A stretch of DNA of 64,000 bases from Crocodylus rhombifer (GCA_038503035.1 JAVSML010024358.1:62001-126000); one strand, 5' to 3'. Positions 22,871-37,052 are shown, counted from the first letter of the stretch. A program made the numbers and translations. Notes: generated by a model not told the origin, from the sequence alone.

Positions 22871-25800
22871 AAAGGCACTGGTTAGCTGGTTAGGTAGACT
22901 GGCCTACTGAAATCAAACTCTATGTCCTTATTTAAGTGGGGAAAACAGCCCTTATGCAAGTTAAATTGCACTGGGGTTGAGACCAGTTAAGTCTGTTCTT
23001 ATATTTCTCTCTCAGTAAACATGCATGGATGTAGCATTAGCTATTTTTTAAACACTACAGGCCACATTTTCAGCTGTTGTAAACTGGTATGGTTACAGTG
23101 GTTTAAACTAACTTCATTAATTTACAGCTGTGGAGAGTTCTGCCCTAGATAGTCTTGCAAAAAGTGCTATGTTAGTGGTTTATATCGTCTTCATGTGATT
23201 TCTCAAAAGAGCAAGACTGGCCTCTGTAGGATTTCATGGAAAGCAGAAGACCAAATGGTGAAGAATGGAATGTCTAGAGAAATAGGAGAACCAGCAGAGT
23301 GGTCTCTTTTTAGATAAGTCTTAGTATCCGTGGTAGTAGCATGAGATTTGGCTCTAAAGAGGTTTTTTGTTTGGTTTTTTTAAGATCTTGACCAATTAAA
23401 GACCCAGGATAGAGCTAAGGAAAGATTGTTGAGATACTGCCTATATATAGCACATCTAAATTTAAGTATGAAGCAAGACGGGATTATAAATCGGGAATTG
23501 CCAATTTTTTTGTTTTTGCAGGAAAATTAAAAATTGAGATGTTTAAAAGAGCTTTGGAAGTGATCCTTTTCTCACTTGCATTGATGTGAGATGGTTGGTA
23601 CTCTAACTATAGAAGATTTATTCCTAATTCCTACAAATATTTGTAGAGAAGTAAACCCTCCATTATTACTATTGATAGTATCTCTCCAGCAAGCTTTATG
23701 TATGTGTACCAACTTTAAAATTCTTGCAAATTATGGAAATCAGTAAAAGAGTCTTAAAATAAATTCTCTCTACAGTTCTATAAGAATACAGTCTTTTCTA
23801 ATAAAGAGCTATACAATAACTGCTGTGTCCTACTGGAAATCTCTTTTTCACTATTAAAAATCTCCCATATCTATCTCTGATGGATCAAGAGGTATTAAAG
23901 CATTAATCTTTCCAGTGTTGTAGAATTCATTATTGTACTTTAACACAGTGTAATTTTCAGTTTAAACGCTATATTTTTAGGAAAGAAAAAACATATCAGG
24001 TAGGTTTATTAAAAGTGAACTAGCTATAGTTTCTCAAACATTTAAATAATAATCCCAGCTGATACAGAGTAGTAGGCACACTGGAGATCAAAGTCCCAAG
24101 ACAAACTCAACCTATCACATGGCTATCACCACAATATATGAAGTGTTTGAATGTTCATGTACGTATATGGTTAAGCTTCTCAAAGCAGCCTAGGAAATTT
24201 AAATACATGTTCTATATCAATTCAATGAAATGCATATCTAAATCTAGTAGACTATTTAAAAAATGTAAACTGTATAGATACCCACACTGGTGTGTACATA
24301 TTTGAATCCTCAGCAGAGTCTAAACTTGGGGACTTTGAATCCAAATTCACAAGCCACTACTACCTGAGTTAAAAGTCCAACATACGCTAGGCAAAGGGTC
24401 CATTACAAATTTTTCCCCTTAAAGAAAATGGAAATGCTCTCAGTTCTAGAGACTCCTTATTTCTCAAGGGCAGCATGCAGCCTATGGTAACAGAACATGG
24501 GTCCTCAGCCCATTAGTGGCTGCTTGCACATATACAAGCCCATACATTCACAATGACTAAAGTGCAATAATAGGATTTTGAAGTAAAATTTCTACTATAA
24601 AGTAGCTCTGCATTATCACTTAATTAGATTCCATACAACAGATGGTTCAATATTTCACAGGGAATATATTGTCTCTACCAAATTACTACAGGTCACTTCC
24701 AAAACAAGTTTAAGTCCCATTAATGAAAATGTTTAGTATATTTTGTGTTTAAGCTCATTTTACAAGATAAAATAATTTAAATGTCTGAGTCATATATGAG
24801 CCCTGTGTTGAAATGTTATGATTTGCCCTGAGTGATAAAGGGAAGGAGTTTACAGAAGTTTAAACGACATCTACAGCCGTTCTAGCAGTCAGCCAATATT
24901 AAGAGCATATTTGGGGGCATGGCATCATTTCTCAGCATCTGACATGAAAGCCCAAAAGTTCTCTTGGAGACTGCAATTGGATGTTTATTAGTGTCACAAC
25001 AGTGTAGAGCAATGTGACTTTGTTTATTCCAGAAGTGCCTTTGTACTGTGCCAGCATTACAGAGTGTTATTTGACAATACAAAACCCAACATTTCCCCTG
25101 ATTACAACTGTAAAAGTTTTATAGCAAAGTACTCTTTTGCTAAAAAATCAAAGGAAAGCTGTATTTATGATGCTGGCCTAACGAAGTACAGGACTTCTCT
25201 TGGGAATAAACATAGGAAAAGTCCTATAACCAAAGTGATGCATGTAAATTGTCAATTACTCAGATTAAAGAGGAAAATAATGAATAACTGTGGGCAAGCC
25301 CGCATGATGTTTAGCAGTACGATCTTGAATAAAAACAAATGTTACCAATCATTTTGTATTGTAAGTGCCTAAATGTTTATATATAATATTACCTTTAAGA
25401 ATATAAATAAAATAATGAATTATTAACTATATAATACAATAATAAAGAAGTATAATATTACATATACATTTCTGACATTTAAATTCCCTAAAAATTATTA
25501 AGGCAGTCTTGTAAAAGATGACTAAAACTGAGTAGAAAACAGTTTCCTCATCTGAAGTAACCTTTCATATTTTCTTCTTCTGCCCTGGAAGGACATCAAG
25601 ACCTATTGAAGTGTGTTGTGAAAAGTCAGAGAGAGAAACACGAAGGACAGAATCTTATATCAGTTTTTATGTCTAAATGACACTTATCCAGTTACATAAT
25701 TGCCACCAGTCCATGTGAGCATGCACAATAGGATGCACTCTTGCCAGGCAGGTAGGCAGATGTACTGCATTTACTCAAATCCAAGACAACTTCAAGTTCA

Positions 25801-25899
25801 ACATAACCTACCTCCAAATAATGAGATTCTATGCATGGAAAATAATAGATTGGTTATAATTTTCCATGTATAGAATATAACCAGTGGAAGGTTTTCTTA
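22871..25899. other. AT-rich non-coding stretch
   Basis: No gene is recognised. Strongly AT-rich sequence lies at 25370-25500, with many TATAATA and AATAAT words. Frames at 24882-25372 carry no domain. Confidence 0.5.
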
Positions 25900-26490
25900 A
25901 ATTCATACTCTCACTGCTGTGGCAGGCAGCAAGAAGCCAAACCCTCACTTCTTGGTCTCCTGCCCCTTGTCCCCTGTGCCTGTACCTGTCTGCCGCCTCC
26001 CTCCCTCCCTCTGTTTTTCCCCCAAAACTGTTTCCAAAGGAGTACTTGAGAAGGAACTGAGAAGTCCAACCTATATCATGAGGGGCATTGGAGGGCCAAG
26101 AACCTCCCAGTTCAAACCTATGGGCTAACATGAGCCTAGAACCCAAGATTTCTGGCTGTCAAGTGAGGATCCTACTCCTGAGCTATGGAAGACACTTTTA
26201 CTTTCTTACCTTCTGGAGTCTAAGTCTGGTAATCATGGATTTTAGCCACTTTAACATGCAGGCATCTAAGACTACTATGCATCCATGAGGGGTGTGTATG
26301 TTTCCTGCCTACCCCTACACATTCCCAGTCTGTGTACCTACATAGTTGCTCAAAGCTGTCCATGTGCACAAGGTTATATGTCCAGGAAGGAATTCTTACC
26401 TATGTACAAGTAGAATTTTTAGCACTTAAACAACCAAAAATGCCATGTAAACGACCAAACCTAGACTTTTAAATGGACAGGAAGGGACTA
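25900..26490 (+). repeat. Composite tRNA-headed SINE-like repeat, copy A
   Basis: This stretch can be aligned by eye to 29790-30350 in the same orientation. Shared ordered blocks are a B-box-like CAGTTCAAACC (26110), CTGAGCTATGGA (26177), GGCATCTAAGACT(A) (26262), CCATGAGGGGTGTG and CCAGGAAGGAATTC (26380). It ends near ATGGACAGGAAGG. The tRNA-like head suggests Pol III transcription. The long ~250-bp body downstream is not a SINE tail I can name. Confidence 0.5.
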
Positions 26491-27633
26491 CCACCACCCA
26501 AAACATTTTGATTAATCATAACAAACATCCAGAATCAATTTTTTCTGGTGTTTAGTTCTTTAGTATCACATATTGCATTACTCATTGCGTTACAAGTATA
26601 TGTATGGGTAGAGGAATAGGAACTGCTTTCCTTATTTGTCTACCAAGCCATCCTACAATACTCCATAACTCTGTCTACATCCAAATAGTTCTTTATCAAA
26701 ATTTCTCTCTTTAGGAAACCGCAAAGTTAATTCAAAATAGGGAGTGGTACAAAATGAATGGCTCTGGGAAGGCAGTACACAAATGTTTTGATCTGGTTAG
26801 GGATCACTTTATGTTTTCTAATTAGAATATTTAACATTCCGCGTTAAACGATATACACTTTGTAGGCTGCAAAAGAAATAGCCTACAGTCATTATTTTCA
26901 AAGAAAGATAATTCCTTGGACAGACTTTCAGTTTACACAGAAATCTTGCCAAAAACATTTGGGAAGAATCAGACATCAAAGTAATAACCACATCAGAAAC
27001 CACAACATAAGCCCATATCACAGAATTATTTTAATTTATGTTTGTAGCACAGATAGATTTACCTATGAGAATATACAGTAAAATTCAAGTGAAATAAGAT
27101 AAGTTTCAAAATTTGGACTCACTATAATTTGCTACAAAGGAGTCTTGCTCAAGAGGGTCATAAACCTACTTTAATGGAAGTTAGTAATTTGCCTACTGCA
27201 TGTTGAGTCACCTAATTGTTGTTTATGTTGATGTAATGGCTATGATAAAAGTAGTAAAATGGACTAAACCAGATCTTCAGAGCTGTAGAATGATATCCTC
27301 ATTAAATTGAGAGGATCACTAAATTCAATCTGATTGGCTATTAAGGCATTTCCTAACATTAAGCTGCCATAATAAAATATGTTTTTCATCATGCATGAGA
27401 CAACATGGGTAAAAGGATCCAGAAAATGAACAGAACTGCCTGAAGTCTTATTACTTTAGTGTATTTCTCCTTACCATCTTCTAATTTTGCTGTTTATAAT
27501 TTTTTTTTATAAGCCATTTTACAATTAAATAGCCTATAAGAAGAAGTACAACAGCCCTAACAGGGACAGTTTTAATCCCAGGAAACATAGACACTAAAGT
27601 ACTAAGGGTAGACCAGCACATTCAGGAGACAGT
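26491..27633. other. AT-rich non-coding stretch
   Basis: No recognisable gene or repeat. Confidence 0.5.
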
Positions 27634-27887
27634 GGGCATGTCTACATGTGCATTAAGGTGTTTTTCCTAAAGCACATTACATTCAGTACTTCCAGTGCGA
27701 GTTACTAAACAAATGCTCATTAAGCTGCGTTAATGCACAGTAATGAATGTGCATGGTTTTTAAGTAAGGCTTAATATGCAGTAGCCTATTTTACTTAGCA
27801 GTAGTGTAATTGCATTTTTTTTACGTGGCACTTTAATGGGCAGTAAAATAGTCTACTGTATGTTAAAGTTCATGTGTAGATGTGTCC
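27634..27887. mobile_element. MITE with GGGCATGTCTACATGTGC terminus
   Basis: The left end GGGCATGTCTACATGTGC equals the left end of the 17.5 kb MITE. The right end reads GGACACATCTACACATGAAC on the minus strand. The interior differs from the 4.9/17.5 kb pair (GCGTTAATGCACAG, TTTACTTAGCAGTAG, GGGCAGTAAAATAG), so it is a different subfamily. CAGTG occurs on both sides and may be a 5-bp duplication or part of a CAGTG hAT-type end. Confidence 0.65.
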
Positions 27888-29300
27888 AGTGAGAAAGTGT
27901 GAGAACAAATACTTAAATAGTAGGACAGGCTCTACTGCATCAATGCAAAAAAATAAGCAGGGGTCAATTTCTTCAGTAGACAGTGACATGGGTGAGCTAG
28001 GTCTTAAAGGACTGGCATACTAAGGTAATTTACTGTATTGCCTTGGAATGAAGGATAAAGGTCATGTGGAAGACCTAGAGTGATAAACTAAAAGGGTACT
28101 CACCCATCATCCCAGGTCAGCAAGCAGATGATTTAGATATTTGTTGGAAAATATTTCTCCTGTACAGGGTTGCAATGGTCAGTAGAAAACACAGCCTGCC
28201 TCTCCTCAATGACTCTGTCTTGGATGACAAAAACTGAGAGTTCCTCCAGCTTCACACAAAGACACAAACATTCAAGAGTGGGAGCCCAGAAAAAGAATAC
28301 TAGCCAATGTTATTAAAAATTAATACAAAACAAAGGAAAGCCAAAGTATGAAAGCTAATGACTGAAGTAAATATAGAATTTTGTTATTCAACTATTCCCT
28401 GCCTTTCCATTGATCTCTCTCCTTATCATCACTAATAACTATTTCTATATTGTGGTAATCCCAAACTCTGGAAAGTCTTTATTTAAAAAAAATAGGGCTT
28501 AGTGCTGAGTTCCCTTCATTGCCCTATTGCTAAACATTGTTCAGTTAACACCATAATGACCAACACATGATCTGAGCCTTGAAGAGGCCGAGAAGCGATT
28601 CAAACAGAGAAGAGCTAAAATTGCCAAGAAGAAAACTGTCTTAAAAATATTACAGGTATAAATTTATCTGCAGATACATACTGCATGATGAATACTAGAG
28701 AACATGAGAACATGATGCTGGGGAAAATAATAGAGAGTAGCCATTAGGAGAAAAATAAAAATAAATGGAAATATAAATTATATATATAAATTAGAGTCTT
28801 CCTGGCATTCCATACACTTCTGGTAAAAAAAAAAAAAAAGTTATATCATTTAAATAAATTATAAAATGTGAAAATGTTTGACACCTGATGGTCCATTTTC
28901 TTTAGAAAAAATAAACACTTAATGTTAAATTCTATATACAAGTTTAGCAAACAAGGTATTAACAAAAAAGGATGAAAGAACATGAAAGACAAGAAGTTGA
29001 TGGTATAAATACCAAGTCTGATTGCAAGTAAGAGTTATGGAAACATAAAACATGTTGAAAACATCATAATTATAACTGGTTAGAGATCAAAGAGATATGT
29101 GTAATAAAAGCAAACATAAGCAATCAGATAAGACACATTAAAAGGGTATTCTGCTGTAAACGTGAATGATAGCTACAGGATAATATTTTGCTGACATTGT
29201 TCAATTAAAAATAAAATGTTATTTTATGGCATTGAATTTTATTTATTTGTTTACTTCTCTTTCTTGGGTGATAATAAAGAAGAGAGTGTTCATGGGGAAA
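27888..29300. other. AT-rich non-coding stretch
   Basis: No gene is recognised. A poly-A run lies at about 28827-28841 and TATATA-rich sequence near 28770-28795. Confidence 0.5.
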
Positions 29301-29308
29301 TTTTATAC

Positions 29309-29594
29309 CACACGGCAAGAGTGTCTGAAAGCACTCTGCAAACTGTACCTTCACTCTGCAGAAGACGAACCTGTATCGTATTGCCATTATCATTTAAAGC
29401 AACAATATAGGAACATGACACTTTACACATAAACTTAGCCTGCACACTGATTAGATGATGCACCTCCATCACACAGGGGTTCAATATAGTTGCTGTCCTC
29501 TCAGATGGGAACTGTTCCTTCCCCACTACTGTTTTGGGACTTGCAAGCAGCTCTGAATTGGTTGAATTCCATATCCATGTGAGAGCACATTGAC
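29309..29594 (-). other. Possible orphan exon or coding fossil (low confidence)
   Basis: On the minus strand, an uninterrupted frame of about 94 codons is preceded by TTCTATTTAG (possible 3' splice site) and ends at TG|GTATAA (possible weak 5' splice site). A stop lies a few codons later if it is not spliced. The translation begins 'QCALTWIWNSTNSELL', has 'ATILNPCVMEV' in the middle and ends 'VCRVLSDTLAVW'. Cys and Trp density and an N-glycosylation sequon (NST) would suit an extracellular domain. The stretch is less AT-rich than its surroundings. I cannot name a family. Chance is a real alternative, since open frames of 60-100 codons are common in this window. Confidence 0.2.
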
Positions 29595-29789
29595 CTAAAT
29601 AGAACCACTACGTCATGCTAGAGATCCAGTTGCATTATCCAATCTAAAAAACTATCTCATCTCTTCCTGTATGCCACTATATTCAATAAGAACCTTGAAG
29701 TTAACGGCTAATCTTCTTCCAATGGTCAAGAACAATATTAAGAGTATTCAAGATTATTCTAAATTCAAGGTTTAAAGACTTTGTTAGCC

Positions 29790-30350
29790 TGCAAGGGGTG
29801 TGGTCGTAGATTCTGGCCTGGGCCTTTGTCCCCAGTAGGACAGAAGCATCCCCACCGCCTTGCATCATTTTTTTTCCCAATGGTTATGTTAGCGGCTCAG
29901 ATTCAAAAGGAGCAGGGAAAAAAAACAGATAAAAATGGCTCACCTCCGGTATGGTGGTTAGAACATTTTGCTAGAAATTAAGGACATCTCAGTTCAATAC
30001 CCACTTTGGTTGAGCGGAAGCTTAGAAACTGAAATCTCTGCCTTCCACACCAGTGCCTTTGCCCCTGAGCTATGGAGTCAAAAGAAGGGCATACCCACCT
30101 CTTTCCTGTTCCTGAGTCTGTTTGGGCTGATTTCATTTTCAGTCATCTAAAGCTGCTACATATTCATATGGGGTACATCTACATTTTATATCCAGTGCAG
30201 TGTATGCTCACTCTACACAACTACTCTGTTGAACATAGCTGTCTATATGCAGGGCTAGTCATCCAGGAATAGAATTCCTATGGCCCTGTAAATGCCAAAA
30301 GTGTATTGCAGATACCCCAAACATGGCCACTTAGACAGGAAGAAAAGAAC
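29790..30350 (+). repeat. Composite tRNA-headed SINE-like repeat, copy B
   Basis: This is the second copy of the repeat at 25900-26490. It has a better preserved tRNA-like head: 'TATGGTGGTTAGAACATT' (A-box region) followed by 'CAGTTCAATACCC' (B-box) at about 29952-30003. Then come CTGAGCTATGGA (30067), CATCTAAAGCTGCTA (30147), ATTCATATGGGGTACATCTAC and CCAGGAATAGAATTCC (30262), ending near AGACAGGAAGAAAAG. Both copies are diverged, so neither is recent. Confidence 0.55.
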
Positions 30351-33300
30351 GGAAGATTTCTATGGTGTTTTATCATGACAATATTGCTTTAAATGCATGC
30401 ATGTCTTCTAGAAACTCTTGCAAAGGGTAAAATACCTTTCTGAACTAGGGGCTCATTATTAATTTTAAGCATAATTGATGGGATTTTTTTTTCTCTCAAA
30501 TATATGTATATGGAAAGTAATGAGAAATATCACTTACAAAGAAATGGAAAATTGACTAAGTTTTGGAGCAAATCCCAAAAGTGGAAATTTAAATCTTTTG
30601 GTATTCAAAGTCTAAAACCAACCAGAGGTCATGTTGTGTGTGTGTTAGACCATAAAATCTCATTTTTTTTGTTTAAAAAATCCCAAACTAACTGAAAACC
30701 ATGAAGGTGGGAAGTTCATATCTGGCAAAAATGTTAAAGTTTCTTAATTTCTTTTGACAATATTTATACTTTTTTCCCATCTTTTGGGGCTTGAAGAGAC
30801 TTTTTTGCCTCTCTGTACCTGAGACTATTTGATATATGCCAGGCAAATCCACAGGAGCTAACCTGCATAAGTAAGTGGACAATTGTCACAAAAGATATTA
30901 AGGTTGTCACAGATGTGCTAGTCTCAAAGATGTTCCAATCACAGCAACCTCCATTTTATTAGGTTGTGGCATTTGGTCATATTTGTGGAACATAGGATAC
31001 CTACTTGAAGGTTACATTATATTGGCAGGAAACATTCACTGTTTAAAAATAAAGCTTCACTAGCAGGGGGGTGAATATGTCCCAATATAATTGACATGTT
31101 CTGATGGTGATATGTAAATACTTTATTGTCGCATCATAGCCAAGTTATTTTGTTTCTCCCTTTAGTTTACCCACCTCTGAGCCAAGCATCATGGCACCTG
31201 AGTGGCAAAACTCAACAACAAAGCAACAGTGGTTGCGCTTAACATGTTTCTTCCATTTAGGAAGGCTCTATTAGTTTGAGAGCATTCCCTGTATTGAAAC
31301 TGGAGAATTTTGCTTGAACTGGGAATATCTTTCCAAAGAGAAGAATATTAAGGGTGACTGCTGTAATTACAAAATATAATTCAACCTCCTCCTCTCTGCT
31401 CTTAAAAAAAATCAACTACAATATATTTAATTTTTAGGCCTTATATTATTACTGTGCGGCCCAAGGAGGTTGAGGCAGAGGAAACTGCTGATATGTATTT
31501 TTTTTCTTACAAGATAATAGCATGCATCACTGCACACCATGCTGGAGAGTAGTAGATTGTAGGGGCAATGGTGTGATATGATGGGATGCGCTAAAACTTC
31601 AATCAAAGCACCTGAAAGTTATGATAATTATGAATTTGAAGAGGAACATTTATTAGCGCCTCTAGCTCCAAAGCAAATCCTGCAGGAAATGGAAGGCGTG
31701 GGGGCTATTGCAAAAAGCCAGAATCAGTAACAGCATGTGAGCAACACGCGCACTCACACACATACATACACACACCCAATCCCACAACTGTATCTCAGCT
31801 GGCAGGTGCATACTGCACAGAACATTAATTTGTCAGACTTAGGCAGGTGGATTAAAATAACCTTCTTTATCCAATGTGCTGGGATGATGTGCCTGAGGAT
31901 AAAGAGAACTGGCTATACTCTTATAATAACTACTTGGGGCAAACACTGAGGGTAAGATGCAGAGATGAGGATATTTAAATTTATTATAGTAAGGATCCCC
32001 TGTTTTACTTTCAATAGTGGTCAAGAATGAACAAATACCAACAATGGACAGAGTTGCTTTTTAAAAAAAGGTATTAAGCTTTGGAGAATACTGGGAAAAC
32101 GTTAAAAAATTTGAAAGTCAATGTTGCTGATGTTGAAGTCTATGTCTAAACTGTGATAATGTAGAGTATGGTATGTCAATCAGGAATATAATAAAGGTTG
32201 CATTTTGTTATGGAAAAGTAATAATAGAAAGAACAGTTTCATTTGGTTTCATTTAGAAGTATTATCATATGATACTGAAGACAGAAGATTATTGTCCTTC
32301 TCCTTGCATTTTGGGAAGCTTTAAAAAATGAACAAAGCACGTAGCATTTACCAATGTATTTTCAAAAGCTCTGTTGTCCTGATTTGTAGATGTCAAAAAG
32401 GTTGTATGGATCAAAAGGGTAAATGCTATTTTAAAAAATGGTATGTTATTGCAATGCATATTTTAGTTGAATTTGAAAGCTCTGCATTACAGATGACACA
32501 AAACATAACAACCAGGTTACAGAAAACATGAACAATTATTACTTACCTGGTCTTTGGGATAAAATGTAATAATTTTATTGTGAAAACCAAAGGCCAAATT
32601 TAACTGATTCATAGATCTTATGTCCAAATGAGACTATTTTGATCATTGGTCTCACCTGGTTCTTTAATGCTAGCATTTGAAAAAAATTAGAATCATTATG
32701 TGGATCTGACTTTAGGCATTTATTTAGCATATGTGGTTTCGGCATACTGCTTCAGCCATCTTAAGGTGATGTCATCATCAGTGTGAAGAGCTTGAAGGCT
32801 ACCTTTAGGTGTACATAAGGAACAGAATCGTAAAGTTAAATCAGGACATTCTGATGCAGCAATTTTTGAGAAGAGAACCATGTTTACCAGAACCATGCAT
32901 GTTTGATTGATGAGCAATGTCTATATATGGAATGTAGTATTGCAAACAAACCAAAAATACTAAAAAAAAAAAAAAAAGCTATCACCACCATCACAGTAAG
33001 TAGCTGAGTGATTTTTGTTCATTGCCCAATACATTTTCAAAACATTGACAGCTGATTAAATTTTTTAATTCATTGAAAGGTTATAATAGAAATAAGACAA
33101 TTAAAAATTCATAAAAAAGAAAGGTGATGGCTAGTATCTAATGTATTTAAATTAGAGCCCTAGGGATCATTGTAATGTATAAAGTAATGCAAATGAACAC
33201 TGGTGGACAGAGCAAAGAAGTCTCTGTACTTACAGACTAGATTTAACTTACCATTTGCCCATGGCTTTGTAATGATTTATAAAGGGATTTTTTTTTCCTC

Positions 33301-34529
33301 TTTGACAAATCTTTACCTACAAGCATCTATCACAAGCGACATAAGAAGAAATAGAGTTCCTAGCAATTAGAAATGCCTGCCAAAAGGGAGAGGAGATTGA
33401 CTAATTTGTGCGTTCAGCATATCCCATTGTTTCTCCCAAAATATATTTTGCCTCAACAAGTGCATTCCAGTTTGGGAGTATAGTTATATTCTCTTGTACT
33501 AAATTGTAAGATGACGAATGCATGAATGAACCCATAACATAAGAAGCAAATACCTACAGAAAAAAAAAAGATTTTCACTCTCCTGAGTGTGTGTGTGTCT
33601 GTGGGCATGCATGGTCAAAGAAGTAGTAAACTCAGGCCCCAGCTGTAAAAAAAAAATATATCCTGCTAAAGTCAATATGAGTCAAATATGGCCCAGAATG
33701 TCTGTTTCTGTCATACTTCTTGCCAGCCAGTTCTGAAGCTGTGTCACAGAAGTGTCAGAGAAATGTAGAATACACTGTAAATCATAACCATGATGTTCTG
33801 AAGCAGATGTCACATTCTCCTGTTATATGTGAAAATGCCTTTCTTATAATGTAATATGGGTTGATAGGATCTCATTTATTTCTCATCCACTGGGTGGCAT
33901 TAATTTATACCATTTTTTTTTCTGGTATATTTGAGTGTAGAGGTGCATTAGACAGACAAAGACATATTTATGGACTATAAAATGTGAGCCTGGTGGAGAT
34001 GCCAAATTGTTCCTTTAAGTTCCTGTTCTTGAAAATCTGGTTCCTCACCTACTCACTGGAGGAGAGATTGAGGTAATTATTTTATTAAAACTGGTATCAT
34101 ATTTAGGTTAATATTAATAAGCTTTCCTTAATTTAAGCCTTTTTCATGCTGCTTTGCCTTTTGTGATTCTGCTCACTCTATATTCCATAATGTGTCTATT
34201 CGAGCTCATCAAGAGTCTTTTGATTAAAAAATCCTTTTTGGTCATAAAATGTTGATGCATCAAAACCTTTTTTTTTCCTAGTTGAGGCAGGGGGAGTGCT
34301 GGAATAGACGGTCTGCAATAAGTATAGAATGGAACAGCCAATAAGCCAGTGTTTAAGGGACTCACTGAGGATATGCAAGATTCAGATCCCTGGGTACCAC
34401 TATTCTGCATTCCTTGCATACTTTGGGTGGGGTGTCCTTGTGCTCAAATGTGCCAAACTCAGAATAAGGCAGTAAAGCCACTCTAGGAGTGCCCTTGCCT
34501 CATTTCTCAAGAATATTGGAGACAGATAT
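30351..34529. other. AT-rich non-coding stretch with simple repeats
   Basis: No gene is recognised. Simple repeats are CA/CATA at about 31749-31777, poly-A at 32961-32975 and (GT)n at 33583-33599. Open frames reach 91 codons without domains. Confidence 0.5.
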
Positions 34530-34625
34530 GTTCACAGTGGTTATGATCTACTTGATATAGTCCATAGACTCAAACTTGGGTGTCTGCTATCCAAGCCAAA
34601 TGCTTTAGCCAATAAACGATAGGGG
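34530..34625 (-). repeat. tRNA-derived SINE head fragment
   Basis: Read on the minus strand it has 'TTGGCTAAAGCATTTGGCTTGG' followed by 'CACCCAAGTTTGAGTCTATGG'. This is the same A-box/B-box layout as the fragments near 6.45 and 58.0 kb. Degenerate, and boundaries are approximate. Confidence 0.4.
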
Positions 34626-37044
34626 TATAAGGTAGGCAGTAGCATATGGGGTATATGCACCCCTCTTGGAGAAGTATGACATTGCACAAGTGTGTTCAAA
34701 GCTATTCACTGACTAGCTCAGACAGCTTTCTTTTCAGCATTTGGCGTGCAGTCTACATTGCACATCTAACTAGGGACTCAGAACTTGACTGTGTGGTGGG
34801 ATGTTTAAAGATTAACTGTTGCAAGAGTGATCCAAAGTCCCTTCAGTGGCTTTAGGGCCAGAGACAATGAAGAACTTAAGGACCTACAAGTTAGGAGCTA
34901 AAATATCTAAATGAGAATTCAGAACCAGCATTTGGGAAGTAGGGGCTAAATGCCATTCCAGCTGTTGGGCATGGAAGTGGACTTAGGTTCCAAAGTGTGA
35001 TTCTATTCTCCCCTGTTCAAGTCCTGAAAATCTTTTAAGGAACCTAGTTTGTATTGCATCCTCACATTACTCTTAAGTCACAAAAAATACTGAGGAAGAG
35101 GAGGATCCACAGTTCTAAAGACTCTACAATTCAAGACAGAACTCAGTGAAGATACAAGAACTTTCTTCAGCTACATTAATTCTCTGCTAAAGTTTGTCTT
35201 GTGATATCCTGCATAAAGCTAAATAAATAAACTCCCACATCAATAACTTATTCAACCACATGAAATTCTACTTACCACTTGATTGAACATACTATTGATT
35301 TGAAACTAGCAGTTGCTCAGCAATTTCACCATTCCTGATATCAATTCAGAACCTTCCCTCCTTCCTTCTCCATCGCTTCAACTCTTCTGTTTCCTTCCTT
35401 CACTCTTATTCCTTCCTATCATTCTCTAACTCAAGAAAACTGAAACCATTTTCTTTCCCATAGTTCTATCTGTCCAACCTGCATTGATAAAATGTGGATT
35501 AGATACTTTGCATTTCATTTGGCCAGTATTAGGCTCTTATTTAATGGATATGGCTTGCATTACAGGGTTTCAAAGCATCATACAACTGTATACCTTGGTC
35601 AGGAAATGTATTCAGAGAGGCCTGTTTACAGCGTACCCCCAACAAGGTGTTCTACTAGTCAAAATGAATTTCACAGATGTGATTCTTTTAGTAGCAGAGA
35701 GGTAATAGAAGAAATGATTCAAAAGATGTTTTCCTAACAGCAAACAAATTTACCCTGTGGAATCACTTCCATAGAGAACTGTTATAATCCATCTTTAATT
35801 TCTATAAAACTATAAGACTGGCAATTGGGGACGTTCTATTCATTCATATTAACCAAAATGAAAGAGTGGCCAAATGTATTAGCAAAGGGGACTGAGAGAT
35901 TTTTTTGCTGTTTGAGAAGGACTTGTAGAAAAGTGACAACCAGCTGAGGTTACAGCATGAATATAGATCTAGGGGTTAAAATCTTATTCTGAAAAGCAAA
36001 GCCCTCTCTCTGTATTTCCCTTTGAGTTTTCTTATGAAGAAGATTTATATTGTAAATATCATAGTATTTAGAGAGCTCAGGGTCTGTTATTCTTTCACAC
36101 TGATTAAGATACTTTAAATATCAAGATTCATGTGACTGCTATGGTATTAGCTTAAAATAAGCTGTTGTTCTTTCATAAGTAACTAGGAATGCTACAGTAT
36201 TTTAAAAAAGTAAGAAAGAAAGTGGTATCGTGTGTCAGGAGTGGACAAGTGGCAAATGGAAATATGCAAATAACTTTCATCAAGGGTGTAAAATGTGAAT
36301 TCCTATAACGTTGTTAATAACTTTGGAAGATTAAATGTTAAAAACATGATGTATTTAAGACAACAGAAGCATTTTTACAATATTTTAATTTTGAATTGTC
36401 ATCTTACAGTATTACAACAAATGCATTTCAGCGGTCTCCCTATAGAATCATTCTCTAGTATAGCACTTTAAAACAGGAATCAGGTTTGGACAGTAACATT
36501 ATTCTAATCCTATGATATTTCCAGACTTTATGCATTTGTACGTAAAGGGCATTTTATCCGTAGTTGGTAAAGGTGGGGAGGTAGCAAAATATTTGAGATT
36601 AAACAGCAGTAGCTAAGTTGGTCTGACACAGAGGTTAAATAGATTGATTCCTTATACATCTAGGTATATGCATCTTATATTCTAATAGTGGTTCTTCAGG
36701 CATAAATGCAATTGCTTAGTGTCTGTGTAACACTGTAAGCCCATTGCACCATTTAATTTTTATAGCATGTTGGTGAATGGTTGCATCTTCCAGCTGTGCT
36801 AGAACAGCAGAATAGATGTTTCCAATCCAGCTGTCCCTCCTGGCTGCTGCTTAGTTGCACCAAATTTCATTTGCAGAAAGTGTTCCAGAAGAAGGTAAGT
36901 GTCGGTAAGGGAGTTCTCTGAATCATCACCTCCCCCTGCCAACTCTAGCCAGACCTCTTTTCTCTCAAGTGGAACTAAGTTTTGTATTTGCCTCTGTCTG
37001 GATCAGGAGAGCTTTTGGATACCTTGAACCATAGCAGATACTTA
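34626..37044. other. AT-rich non-coding stretch with a pyrimidine tract
   Basis: No gene is recognised. 35351-35431 is a strongly pyrimidine-rich run (CCTTCC/TTCTCC words) that could form a polypurine-polypyrimidine structure. Confidence 0.5.
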
Positions 37045-37052
37045 CTTTAGGA

